A stretch of DNA of 7,979 bases, taken from positions 1-7,979 of the forward strand of contig JBBWWC010000089.1 in NCBI GenBank assembly GCA_050256555.1. Reading direction: 5' to 3'. Position 1 is the stretch's first letter, and each line of letters starts with the position of its first letter. Origin of the DNA: UBA1146 sp050256555. Lineage in GTDB: Bacteria > Planctomycetota > UBA8108 > UBA1146. The translations under genes and the position numbers were made by a program. Of this stretch, positions 1 through 6,723 are shown piece after piece. The notes below the pieces were generated by a model that saw nothing but the letters and a program-made list of their open reading frames with translations, was not told where the DNA came from and made no database searches.

Positions 1-1114
1 GGCCATGGTAGGCATAGTTTCCGGCGTCTGTATCAAACTCGGTCTCCAACCAGAGCGTGGTGTCTTCGGCGGGAACTCCAATGGGAGTGCAGCTAAAGGT
101 GCCATTCTCGAGATTTGGAGAGATCGATAATCCAGCGATCACCAGCACGTTATTAAGACTGGGACTTCCGAGGGTGTCATCGGCCAGAGTCAGGGCGCTG
201 GTCTCCGCAGCCGGCGGCGTTCCAGGTGCACCTTCTGTGTAAATGTTCGAGTTGACGCAGGAGTAGGTGTACGAGGCGATATGGCGCTCGTTTCCTTGCG
301 GAATCGTTTGGCCATCAAAGGGTGCGGTGAAATCAACCACTGCACCGAGTGTTCCGCCATTTTCGTACAGATTGGCGATCTCGAATTCTGTGCCAGCAGC
401 TTCAGCATCGGCACCAAGAGTGACCGACACCAAGGTGATTACGGCTGGGTCATGAGTGACGGCCGTGACGAAACCCTGGACTCCACCGAGACTGTTATCG
501 AGGAGAATCCGTGCCGCTCCGGTGCTGTCGAAGCCATCAGCATCGGCAGCTCCATCTTCGACATACATTGTTGCGGGAGGTGGCTCAAGAAGAGTCAGGG
601 TACCTCCATTGAGGCCAAGACCCTCGGCAGCACCTACTGACAATCCACCCTGAACGATGATGTTGTCCAGTGGTGGAGAGTTGAGAGTGCCATCGGAAAA
701 TTCGATGGCGAGTGAAGTGTCACTTTCGACCACTCCAGTCGGTGTCATCGATAAGGAAGCGATGGTGGTACCGTTTCCTGCTGGAATCGATGAGGTGTCG
801 CCGTAAGGAGCATCCGCATCCATCACGACCCCCAGGGTGACACCGCCGGAGAGTATCTCTGCGACGATAAGTTCTGCAGCCGAAGCTGCTCCCGATGGAG
901 CCAGATCTGATGCAGAAGCCTGACTATCATCAAATGCGATGGCCAGTACGTAGCCTTGAACTTCAGCTGTTGCATTCATGCTGATCTCAAGAGAAGTAGA
1001 AGCGAGCCCCTGTGTTGAGCCATCACTGATCGATAATGACTGCTGTGCATAGCCAGTCAGATTCAATCCCAGAAGTGCGATTGCCAGTAGTATGACAAGT
1101 TTACGAGGACGCAT
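1..1114 (-). CDS. Secreted protein with tandem cohesin-like repeats (C-terminus beyond window)
   Basis: The frame is open from the ATG at 1114-1112 to base 1, giving 371 residues with no stop. GGAGGG at 1128-1123 lies 8 bases before the ATG; an ATG at 1122 is in another frame. Residues 1-23 are a Sec signal peptide: basic MRPRK, a hydrophobic core, and a probable cleavage site after GYA. The mature part has two modules of roughly 150-160 residues, about 28-180 and 183-348. Matching segments are VQGYVLAIAFDD (52-63) and VQGFVTAVTHDP (212-223); GGVTLGVV..APYGDTSSIPAG and GGTLGAVV..APFDGQTIPQG; LDNIIVQGGLSV and LNNVLVIAGLSI. A third module seems to begin near residue 352. The phrase HDPAVITLVSVTLG resembles the strand pattern of cohesin-type beta-sandwiches. 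Cysteines occur only in module 2 (C286, C342). The protein is probably extracellular or surface-bound, with an adhesive or scaffold role inferred from fold only. Function is unknown. Confidence 0.82.
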   Translation of the reverse strand, partial: MRPRKLVILLAIALLGLNLTGYAQQSLSISDGSTQGLASTSLEISMNATAEVQGYVLAIAFDDSQASASDLAPSGAASAAELIVAEILSGGVTLGVVMDADAPYGDTSSIPAGNGTTIASLSMTPTGVVESDTSLAIEFSDGTLNSPPLDNIIVQGGLSVGAAEGLGLNGGTLTLLEPPPATMYVEDGAADADGFDSTGAARILLDNSLGGVQGFVTAVTHDPAVITLVSVTLGADAEAAGTEFEIANLYENGGTLGAVVDFTAPFDGQTIPQGNERHIASYTYSCVNSNIYTEGAPGTPPAAETSALTLADDTLGSPSLNNVLVIAGLSISPNLENGTFSCTPIGVPAEDTTLWLETEFDTDAGNYAYHG

Positions 1115-1161
1115 AACACCATCCCTCCGATGGGAGTCGTAACTCCATAGCGTCCGGATCC

Positions 1162-1181
1162 TCAGAACGAAATAGTTCTGA
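1162..1181. repeat. Inverted repeat in the leader of the secreted protein gene
   Basis: TCAGAAC (1162-1168) and GTTCTGA (1175-1181) are perfect 7-base arms around a 6-base loop. The repeat lies about 48 bases upstream of the ATG at 1114, so it would be in the 5' untranslated leader or act as an operator. No T-tract follows, so it does not look like a terminator. Confidence 0.5.
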
Positions 1182-1208
1182 ATCACCTTCAGTGACAAAA
1201 TGAATACA

Positions 1209-1232
1209 AGAAGTTAAATAAACAAAACTTCT
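1209..1232. repeat. Inverted repeat AGAAGTT/AACTTCT
   Basis: AGAAGTT (1209-1215) and AACTTCT (1226-1232) are perfect 7-base arms around a 10-base AT-rich spacer. The dyad overlaps the most plausible promoter area of the secreted protein gene, so it could be an operator. With this base composition, chance is also possible. Confidence 0.4.
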
Positions 1233-1248
1233 AACTGTTAACTATTCG

Positions 1249-1267
1249 CATGCCAACCCATGGCATG
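1249..1267. repeat. Inverted repeat CATGCCA/TGGCATG
   Basis: CATGCCA (1249-1255) and TGGCATG (1261-1267) are perfect 7-base arms around a 5-base loop, ACCCA. It lies immediately beyond the AT-rich candidate promoter of the secreted protein gene. It may be a regulator site or a small hairpin; no function can be assigned. Confidence 0.45.
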
Positions 1268-1349
1268 TAGTTGAACCAGTAGCTCAAATGTTAACGCTTA
1301 AGTTGTTTGGAATCAAAAACTTGTAGCGATGACTTTTATGTCTCACGAA

Positions 1350-1367
1350 CAAGTGTTAAGTCACTTG
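1350..1367. repeat. Inverted repeat spanning the gamma-glutamyltransferase stop codon
   Basis: CAAGTG (1350-1355) and CACTTG (1362-1367) flank a 6-base loop and overlap the stop codon at 1363-1361. On the minus strand it could form a small hairpin at the end of the operon. The stem is short and is not followed by a run of T, so at most it is a weak terminator or an mRNA 3'-end stabiliser. Confidence 0.3.
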
Positions 1368-3001
1368 GTATATGAAACACCGCCGCCGCCGCGAGCATCG
1401 CTGACACCCACCCAGCCACGTTTGTCAGCTCTGGCAATTAACTGGAAGTCCCCGATGGTGCCTCTCTTGCCAATCTGATGGCCGAAAGTTCTCAGTGTCT
1501 CTTGGGTCGCATTTGGGATGGAGCTTTCAAGATAGAGAAAATCTGGCAAGCACTGATGATGAATTTTTGGAGTCGATACTGAATTTTCTGGTGAATGATC
1601 GAGTCGATCGAGAGCGATCATGACCTGGAAGACGTTGGTGATAATGGTTGGTCCACCAGGGGTTCCGAGGACTGCGCTGACCTGTCCTTTTTTATTGAGT
1701 TGCACTGTTGGGCTCATCGAGGAGAGAGGACGCTTTCCGGGAGACACTGCATTGGCAGGTCCTTGAATCAAGCCGAACAGATTTGGCTTGCCGGGGTGTG
1801 CTGTGAAATCGTCCATCTCATTGTTGAGCAAGAACCCTGCGCCAGGGACAACGACCTTGCTACCGAAAGAGCCATTGAGAGTGGTGGTGACAGAAACAGC
1901 ATTCCCATGTTGATCGACAACCGAGTAATGCGTGGTTTGTTCGCTTTCTTTTGGTGTGGGCAGATTTTCGAGGAAATCTGCCGAAGCAGATGCCTTACGA
2001 GGCTTGATACTCGCAGCTCTCTTATCGAGTCGTTCGAGTTTCTCCAGAAGCTCCATCTGGCAATCAACAAAGTCTGGATCTCCAAGATACTGGTTCCGGT
2101 CTGCGAAAGACCTACGCATCACTTCTGCAAGAAGGTGATATAGCTTGGGTGACTTAGCGTCAGTCTTGTCGAGTGAGAAGTGACTCAGCATGCGGTACAT
2201 CTGAGCCAAGCAGATACCACCCGAAGATGGAGGAGGCATCGAGATGGCGCTTCCATTCAAGGTCGAGAACCGAATCGGTTTGCGTTCGATGGAGCGGTAG
2301 TCACGTAGGTCCTGGGCGCTGATAAGCCCACCACCACGCTTCATTTCTACCACGATGTGATCTGCAACTTCTCCGTCATAAAAGCCGCTGATCCCTTTAT
2401 CGATGATGCTCTCCAGTGTTCTGGAGAGATCGAGTTGGACGAAATTTTCTCCGGCTGGGAAAGCAGATCCTGCTGGGTAAAAGATATCAGCAGTGGCCTC
2501 AAAGCGGCACATCGCCCTGGTCGTTGAGGATCCGGAGAGCATTCGATGGGTTCTCGTTGTCATGGCGAAGCCATCTCTGGCGAGGGCCAAGGCCGGCTCT
2601 ATGACTTTCTTGCGAGGCAGGCTTCCCCAGCGCTCCAGCGCAGTCAATAACCCCGAGACGGAGCCGGGTACTCCAGAGGCGAGGTGCCCGAGAAGCGAAG
2701 CCTGTTTGTTTCCAGCCTCTGCTGCACGAGTGTACATATCTGCCGTTGAAGCGGCCGGAGCTTTTTCGCGGAAATCCAGAGAGACCTCGCCTCTGGTTCC
2801 GGAATCCCTGCCGATGGAGCCGACGAGAAAACCGCCGCCGCCGAGATTTCCCGCTGCTGGATAGGTGACAGCGAGAGCAAATCCGACCGCCACGGCGGCA
2901 TCGATTGCGTTTCCACCCTGATCGAGGATCTCGGCTCCGACTTTTGCTGCCAGTGGTTCGGCAGCAGCGACTACGCCTTTGTTTGCATGTTTTTCAACCA
3001 T
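1361..3001 (-). CDS. ggt: Gamma-glutamyltransferase (glutathione hydrolase), Ntn hydrolase
   Basis: This 546-residue protein cleaves and transfers gamma-glutamyl groups from glutathione and related amides. It matches the E. coli-type enzyme along its length. The N-terminal large subunit carries GGNAIDAAVAVG (29-40), GNLGGGGF (51-58) and DFREKAP (76-82), whose R78 binds the glutamyl carboxylate. Self-cleavage should occur before Thr356 in TTHYSVVD, the nucleophile. Small-subunit residues are T374 and N376, NNEMDDF (393-399, D398), PLSSMSP (425-431, S427/S428) and PGG (448-450). The lid region, PNLFGLIQG through GKRPL, is present. E395 replaces the glutamine of E. coli, a change found in other family members. 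Odd point: the protein starts directly at the mature region with no signal peptide, although the E. coli enzyme is periplasmic. AGGAGG (3015-3010) lies 8 bases before the ATG. The gene follows the glycosylasparaginase in phase with only 3 bases between them, so translational coupling is likely. Confidence 0.95.
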   Translation of the reverse strand: MVEKHANKGVVAAAEPLAAKVGAEILDQGGNAIDAAVAVGFALAVTYPAAGNLGGGGFLVGSIGRDSGTRGEVSLDFREKAPAASTADMYTRAAEAGNKQASLLGHLASGVPGSVSGLLTALERWGSLPRKKVIEPALALARDGFAMTTRTHRMLSGSSTTRAMCRFEATADIFYPAGSAFPAGENFVQLDLSRTLESIIDKGISGFYDGEVADHIVVEMKRGGGLISAQDLRDYRSIERKPIRFSTLNGSAISMPPPSSGGICLAQMYRMLSHFSLDKTDAKSPKLYHLLAEVMRRSFADRNQYLGDPDFVDCQMELLEKLERLDKRAASIKPRKASASADFLENLPTPKESEQTTHYSVVDQHGNAVSVTTTLNGSFGSKVVVPGAGFLLNNEMDDFTAHPGKPNLFGLIQGPANAVSPGKRPLSSMSPTVQLNKKGQVSAVLGTPGGPTIITNVFQVMIALDRLDHSPENSVSTPKIHHQCLPDFLYLESSIPNATQETLRTFGHQIGKRGTIGDFQLIARADKRGWVGVSDARGGGGVSYTK

Positions 3002-3004
3002 CGT

Positions 3005-3982
3005 TCAGGCCTCCTGGACTCTGGGAGTTACTTTTACGACTTTGGTTTCTGCGCCGCGTGTGACGGCATAGTGGAATCCTGAACCGATCGATCCGGCGCC
3101 GGTCACGCCATCTCGTCGCAGGGCTACGAAAGCGGCTTCGATTTTCCGGTTCGCTGGAACACGGTTGATGATCCTGTCGAGCGCTTCTTCGATGGCTTGA
3201 TCGGGAGTCGCACCTTGACGCATCAGTTCGACGACCAGAAAAGAACCACAGATCTTCGAGATTTCTTCTCCGACTCCTGTCGCAACACAGCCACCGACCT
3301 GATCGTCGGCATAAAGTCCGTGTCCGATGATGGGAGAGTCTCCGACTCTTCCGGGGAGCTTCCAGGCCATACCGCTGGTGGTACATGCGGCGGCCATCGA
3401 TCCGGAGGTACTCATCGCTACCAGACCTAGCGTGTCATGTCCTTCTGGTTTGCCGTCTGCTTTGGGATGTTTTTCTCGCCACTTTCGGTATGCTTCTCTG
3501 GCTCCATCGGAGAGGGTCTCCTGCTCTTCAAAGCCCTGGGCTCTGGCAAAACTAGTGGCGCCTTTCCCGACCAGGATCAGATGCCGAGACTCCTCCATCA
3601 CTTTTCGTGCGACCTGGATGGGGTGGCGATATCCCGTTAGCCCGCAGACAGCGCCGCCGTCCCGTGTTTTGCCTTCGCAGATGGCTGCGTCTAGCTCCAC
3701 TTCGCCTTCTCGGTTCGGGAATCCGCCGAAGCCGACACTCGTAATGGCAGGATTCGCCTCGGCAGTCATCACGCCGCGCTCGACAGCATCGAGAGCACTT
3801 CCGCCATTTTTGAGGACCGAGAGCGCCTCAATATTGGCAGCTTCACCAAAGGGCCAGGTTGAAATGATGACGGGAACTTCTGGATTCTGGGAGCCAGAAC
3901 TTTCTTGCCCACGGAGTCCCGGGGAGGCGAGAAGTCCTGCGCCAGCAGCGACTCCTTGAAGTAAGAAATTTCTCCTGTGCAT
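3005..3982 (-). CDS. Tat-exported N4-(beta-N-acetylglucosaminyl)-L-asparaginase (glycosylasparaginase)
   Basis: This 325-residue Ntn hydrolase should cleave the amide bond linking N-acetylglucosamine to asparagine, or act as a related asparaginase or isoaspartyl peptidase. Residues 1-26 form a Tat signal, with RRNFLLQG at 3-10 and then an Ala/Gly/Leu-rich core. STWPFGEAAN (41-50) and ELDAAICEGKT (96-106) are typical of the family. Self-cleavage is expected at HDT, making Thr184 the nucleophile. Spacing to T202, R212 and D215 (GRVGDSPIIG, 211-220) and T235-G236 matches the human and Elizabethkingia enzymes. CTTSGMAWKLPGRVGDSP (200-217) is especially close to the bacterial glycosylasparaginases, which is why I prefer this over plant-type asparaginase. 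AGGAG (3993-3989) lies 6 bases before the ATG. It is the first gene of the operon with the gamma-glutamyltransferase. Substrate choice is inferred. Confidence 0.92.
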   Translation of the reverse strand: MHRRNFLLQGVAAGAGLLASPGLRGQESSGSQNPEVPVIISTWPFGEAANIEALSVLKNGGSALDAVERGVMTAEANPAITSVGFGGFPNREGEVELDAAICEGKTRDGGAVCGLTGYRHPIQVARKVMEESRHLILVGKGATSFARAQGFEEQETLSDGAREAYRKWREKHPKADGKPEGHDTLGLVAMSTSGSMAAACTTSGMAWKLPGRVGDSPIIGHGLYADDQVGGCVATGVGEEISKICGSFLVVELMRQGATPDQAIEEALDRIINRVPANRKIEAAFVALRRDGVTGAGSIGSGFHYAVTRGAETKVVKVTPRVQEA

Positions 3983-4106
3983 AGAATTCTCCTGTGAGTG
4001 TTTTGAGCGGAGCTGATATGGGAGAGTCTGATGGATATTTTGGGGCGCAGCAACCCTCGCTCTGGAGTGCGTGGGCGGCTAGGATTTCCGCCCCGAGAGG
4101 AAATAA
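3983..4106. promoter_or_regulatory. Divergent intergenic region between glycosylasparaginase and rep
   Basis: This 124-base stretch must contain the start signals for the minus-strand hydrolase operon and the plus-strand helicase. I could not pick a convincing -35/-10 pair for either. It holds both ribosome binding sites (AGGAG at 3993-3989, minus; GAGAGG at 4095-4100, plus) and a GC-only hairpin at 4073-4093. Confidence 0.5.
4073..4093 (+). repeat. GC-rich hairpin next to the rep ribosome binding site
   Basis: GGGCGG (4073-4078) and CCGCCC (4088-4093) form a perfect all-GC 6-base stem with a 9-base loop. The right arm ends one base before the Shine-Dalgarno GAGAGG (4095-4100) of the helicase gene. 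In RNA it would sit in the 5' leader and could limit ribosome access. Alternatively it is a protein binding dyad, or chance in a GC-rich patch. Confidence 0.4.
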
Positions 4107-6170
4107 ATGCGTCTCGATCTGACCGGATTAAATCCTGAACAACGAGAAGCGGTAGAGCATGGGAAGGGCCCTTTGCTGGTCCTTGCTGGCGCTGGTACCG
4201 GAAAGACCAGGGTCATCACCTACAGAATCGCCCACTTGATGGCCCAGCGTGGGATTGCAGGCGATCAAATCCTCGGCATTACCTTCACCAATAAAGCTGC
4301 TCGAGAAATGCGGGAGCGTCTCGAAAAGATGTACCCAGATCTGGATCCGATGCCGATCCTCTCGACCTTTCACGGCTTTGGTCTGAGGATTTTACGCGAA
4401 GAATATCGAGCCAGTGGGCTTCGTTCACGGTTTCCGATTTATGATGATTCGGATGTTCGATCTGTTTTGACCGATGTCATTCGCCAAATAGCGGGTCTAT
4501 CGACCGCCGAGGCTCGGATCGATGATGTTCGCCAGGCGATTTCGCGTTGGAAATCAGAGTTTGTTGCGCCGGAGCGAGCGATCGATCACGCAGAGGATGA
4601 TCTCGGTGAGCTGTGTGCCCGTGTCTACCTTCGGTACCGAGACCGGATGGCAGGACTCAGTGCGGTTGATTTTGACGATCTGATTTACTTGCCAGTAAAG
4701 GTCCTTGAATCAGATCAAGAAGTAGGTGGTCGCTGGAAGGGAAAGTTCGAGCATCTGCTTATCGATGAATATCAGGACACCAATGCCGGGCAGTACCGCT
4801 TTGCCAGGGCTCTGGTCGGAGCGGATGAGAATATTTGCGTTGTTGGTGATGACGACCAGTCGATTTATGGATTTCGTGGCGCAGAGGTGGAGAAGATTCT
4901 TTCTTTTCGTAGTGATTTTCCTGCGGCTCGTCAGATTACGTTGGAAAGAAACTACCGTTCGGTGGGGTCGATTCTCGAAGCGGCGCATGGCGTCATCGAG
5001 AAGAATCCCAAGCGTTATCCGAAGAAATTGATTTCGCAACGTGGTGTCGGAACACCGATACGATTCCTGGTTTGTGATGGAGAACAGGAAGAGGCCTCGG
5101 AAGTGGTGGGGTCGATTCTCAAGGCTCATCAACAAGGATTGCCTTATGCGAAACAGGCGATCCTCATGCGGTCAGCAAACCAAGCGCGACCATTTGAGGA
5201 AAAACTGCGCTTCTTCCAGATTCCCTACACGATCATCGGCGGAAAGAGCTTTTTTGATCGACGCGAAATTCGCGATGCTCTGGCGTTCCTTCGCTGTGTG
5301 GTTTTCCCAAACGATGACATCGCCTTGCTGAGAATCCTTAATGTTCCAAAGCGTGGTTTTGGTGGAGTTTCGCGCGACCGTGTCGATAACGAAGCGAGAG
5401 GGCGTGGCATCCCTGTTCAGGAGGTCTTGTGCGATCCGGCAATGCTTGAGCAGATCTCTTCCGTTTCTCGCAAAGGCGCAGGCGAATTGCTAGAAGCGCT
5501 CGATCGAGCGCGTGTCGAGCTGAATAACGGTGGTCGGAAGGTGCTGGAACGTTTGCTGGACGATGTGGGTTATGACAGCTATTTGCGTGAAATTTCGAGC
5601 GATGCGATGGAGGTCGAATCACGTCGTTCATCGATCGATGGTCTGCTCGATTCTTTGGAAGGCTATGAAGAACGAAAAGGCGTTGGCCAGCTGGATAGCT
5701 GGCTCAGAGATATTGCTCTCGATTCCCGCGACACTGAGAAAACAAAAGAAACAGATGAGCTGACCTTGATGACCTTTCATGGGGCGAAGGGATTGGAATT
5801 CCCGTTTGTCTACCTGATCGGTGTTGAGGATGGTTTGATTCCACACCGGAGGGCGCTGGCTGAGGATCAAGAATCAGGAGAAGAAGAGGAAAGACGACTG
5901 ATGTACGTTGCGATAACACGGGCGATGGATCATCTGGTTCTTACGATGGCTCGAAGTCGTCGTCGGTTCGGCCGCGATACGGACAGTGAGGAAAGCAGGT
6001 TTCTACTCGATATCCCGGAAGATCTTCTTCAGCGCGAGGAGATTCGTGAAGAGGAGAGGCCTGCTTTGAAAGGGGAGAGTGTCCAGGAGCGATTGGCCGA
6101 AGCGAGGGCTCGCCTTCGTCGAGGAGCTGACGAACAGGAAGAAGCCGGAGACGGTGTCACTGTTCGTTGA
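4107..6170 (+). CDS. rep: ATP-dependent DNA helicase, Rep type (SF1A UvrD/Rep/PcrA family)
   Basis: This 687-residue 3'-5' DNA helicase probably supports replication-fork progression and removal of proteins from DNA. All SF1A motifs are present in order: Q motif LNPEQREAV (8-16); Walker A AGAGTGKT (27-34, K33); Ia ITFTNKAAREM (58-68); Ib STFHGFGLRIL (86-96); Walker B LLIDEYQDTN (217-226); III VVGDDDQSIYGFRGA (245-259); IV ERNYRS (280-285); V TFHGAKGLEFPFVYLIGVE (556-574); VI EERRLMYVAITRA (594-606). DEYQDTN, the segment SRFLLDIPEDLL (630-641), the ending near GESVQERLAEA and the total length resemble E. coli Rep (673 residues) more than UvrD or PcrA, which usually have DEFQ and a different C-terminal tail. 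The C-terminus is a charged, likely flexible tail. GAGAGG (4095-4100) lies 6 bases before the ATG. The gene seems monocistronic: a minus-strand gene follows convergently after 44 bases. It is complete, with no missing motif. Confidence 0.95.
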   Translation: MRLDLTGLNPEQREAVEHGKGPLLVLAGAGTGKTRVITYRIAHLMAQRGIAGDQILGITFTNKAAREMRERLEKMYPDLDPMPILSTFHGFGLRILREEYRASGLRSRFPIYDDSDVRSVLTDVIRQIAGLSTAEARIDDVRQAISRWKSEFVAPERAIDHAEDDLGELCARVYLRYRDRMAGLSAVDFDDLIYLPVKVLESDQEVGGRWKGKFEHLLIDEYQDTNAGQYRFARALVGADENICVVGDDDQSIYGFRGAEVEKILSFRSDFPAARQITLERNYRSVGSILEAAHGVIEKNPKRYPKKLISQRGVGTPIRFLVCDGEQEEASEVVGSILKAHQQGLPYAKQAILMRSANQARPFEEKLRFFQIPYTIIGGKSFFDRREIRDALAFLRCVVFPNDDIALLRILNVPKRGFGGVSRDRVDNEARGRGIPVQEVLCDPAMLEQISSVSRKGAGELLEALDRARVELNNGGRKVLERLLDDVGYDSYLREISSDAMEVESRRSSIDGLLDSLEGYEERKGVGQLDSWLRDIALDSRDTEKTKETDELTLMTFHGAKGLEFPFVYLIGVEDGLIPHRRALAEDQESGEEEERRLMYVAITRAMDHLVLTMARSRRRFGRDTDSEESRFLLDIPEDLLQREEIREEERPALKGESVQERLAEARARLRRGADEQEEAGDGVTVR

Positions 6171-6214
6171 AATTGAGGAAGTTGTCAGTTTCTGCGATGC
6201 GAGTGACTGCTGAT

Positions 6215-6556
6215 CTAACGATCGAGAATCGATGCCGCCGAAATTCGATTCACGGCACTTTCTTCACCGACTTTCTGCTGCCAGCTGAGCAGGAAGATAA
6301 TTGTTAAAACGAGGATGGAGATTCCACGGATCAGCCCGGAATGAGGGAGCATCGACTCCTCGGGATTCGTGATGTTCTCGGCCACGGGGTCGATGTGGGT
6401 TTCCTCATGAGCCGGTGAGGGCTCATGAGGTGGCAAGTCTGGAGCCGGGTGAGTGACCACATCGAGCCATTGCTGCTCTCTGGTCAGCGGGGGAGCCTCC
6501 GGGGTGGGAGACGCCTTTACTGGCCGATTGAAGGGGTTGTGGTGTTTCTGGGTCAT
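6215..6556 (-). CDS. Small proline-rich single-pass membrane protein, function unknown
   Basis: I do not recognise this 113-residue protein. I chose the ATG at 6556-6554 because GGAGG (6566-6562) lies 5 bases before it. A GTG four codons upstream is possible but would overlap that ribosome binding site. Residues 1-72 are hydrophilic and probably disordered, rich in Pro, His and Glu (for example HPAPDLPPHEPSPAHEE, 36-52). One hydrophobic helix follows at about 74-92 (GLIRGISILVLTIIFLLSW). A 21-residue tail ends in ISAASILDR. There is no signal peptide or catalytic motif. The gene converges on rep and diverges from kdsD. It could be an envelope or division-associated anchor, but that is a guess. 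Confidence 0.7.
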   Translation of the reverse strand: MTQKHHNPFNRPVKASPTPEAPPLTREQQWLDVVTHPAPDLPPHEPSPAHEETHIDPVAENITNPEESMLPHSGLIRGISILVLTIIFLLSWQQKVGEESAVNRISAASILDR

Positions 6557-6723
6557 GACTGCCTCCACGCAAACCGGGGTTCTCTCAGGATGATGATCGG
6601 CAGATTTGCGTCGGGACTTGAGCCTTTACTTGCAGGATACCTCCTCTGACAGCACGATTGACCGGGATCGGGCACGATGAGACGGATCGATATCGAGCCC
6701 TGGTGTGCGAAAGGAGTGCTGTT
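6557..6723. promoter_or_regulatory. Divergent intergenic region between the membrane protein and kdsD
   Basis: These 167 bases separate the divergent starts. They include GGAGG for the minus-strand gene (6566-6562) and AAGGAG (6711-6716) for kdsD. I see no convincing sigma-70 promoter on either strand. The kdsD frame is open upward to a TTG at 6658, so part of this region could be coding if an earlier start is used. Confidence 0.4.
6711..6716 (+). promoter_or_regulatory. Ribosome binding site that decides the kdsD start
   Basis: AAGGAG lies 7 bases before the in-frame TTG at 6724-6726. The other in-frame candidates, TTG at 6658 and GTG at 6703, have no purine-rich site at a proper distance. 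This supports a TTG start and a 337-residue protein. Confidence 0.6.

Larger units (their letters stand above)
1115..1360. promoter_or_regulatory. AT-rich intergenic region upstream of the secreted repeat protein
   Basis: These 246 bases hold no credible ORF. The region must carry the promoter and leader of the minus-strand secreted protein gene. A weak minus-strand candidate is TTAACA (1241-1236) and TATTTA (1220-1215), but the 15-base spacer is short, so I do not assign it firmly. Several short inverted repeats and two copies of TGTTAAC (1236-1242 and 1289-1295) lie here. I see no hairpin followed by a T-tract that would terminate the gamma-glutamyltransferase gene ending at 1361. Confidence 0.4.

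Noticed and set aside
281..640. Plus-strand open frame of 119 codons opposite the secreted protein gene
   Set aside because: It lacks a ribosome binding site and lies antisense to a gene with a signal peptide and internal repeats. Its composition looks like an antisense shadow.
1300..1322. Possible terminator AAGTT..AACTT after the gamma-glutamyltransferase gene
   Set aside because: The stem is AT-rich with a bulge, and no T-tract follows in the direction of transcription.
1595..2143. Plus-strand open frame of 182 codons opposite the gamma-glutamyltransferase
   Set aside because: It lies inside the conserved hydrolase, including the catalytic region, on the other strand. It has no recognisable domain and no ribosome binding site.
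3327..3959. Plus-strand open frame of 210 codons opposite the glycosylasparaginase
   Set aside because: It is rich in Pro, Ser and Arg, as expected when a moderately GC-rich gene is read antisense, and it resembles no family. The opposite strand has a complete active site.
4710..5135. Minus-strand open frame of 141 codons inside rep
   Set aside because: It covers helicase motifs II-IV on the plus strand, which are highly conserved, and it has no independent start signal.
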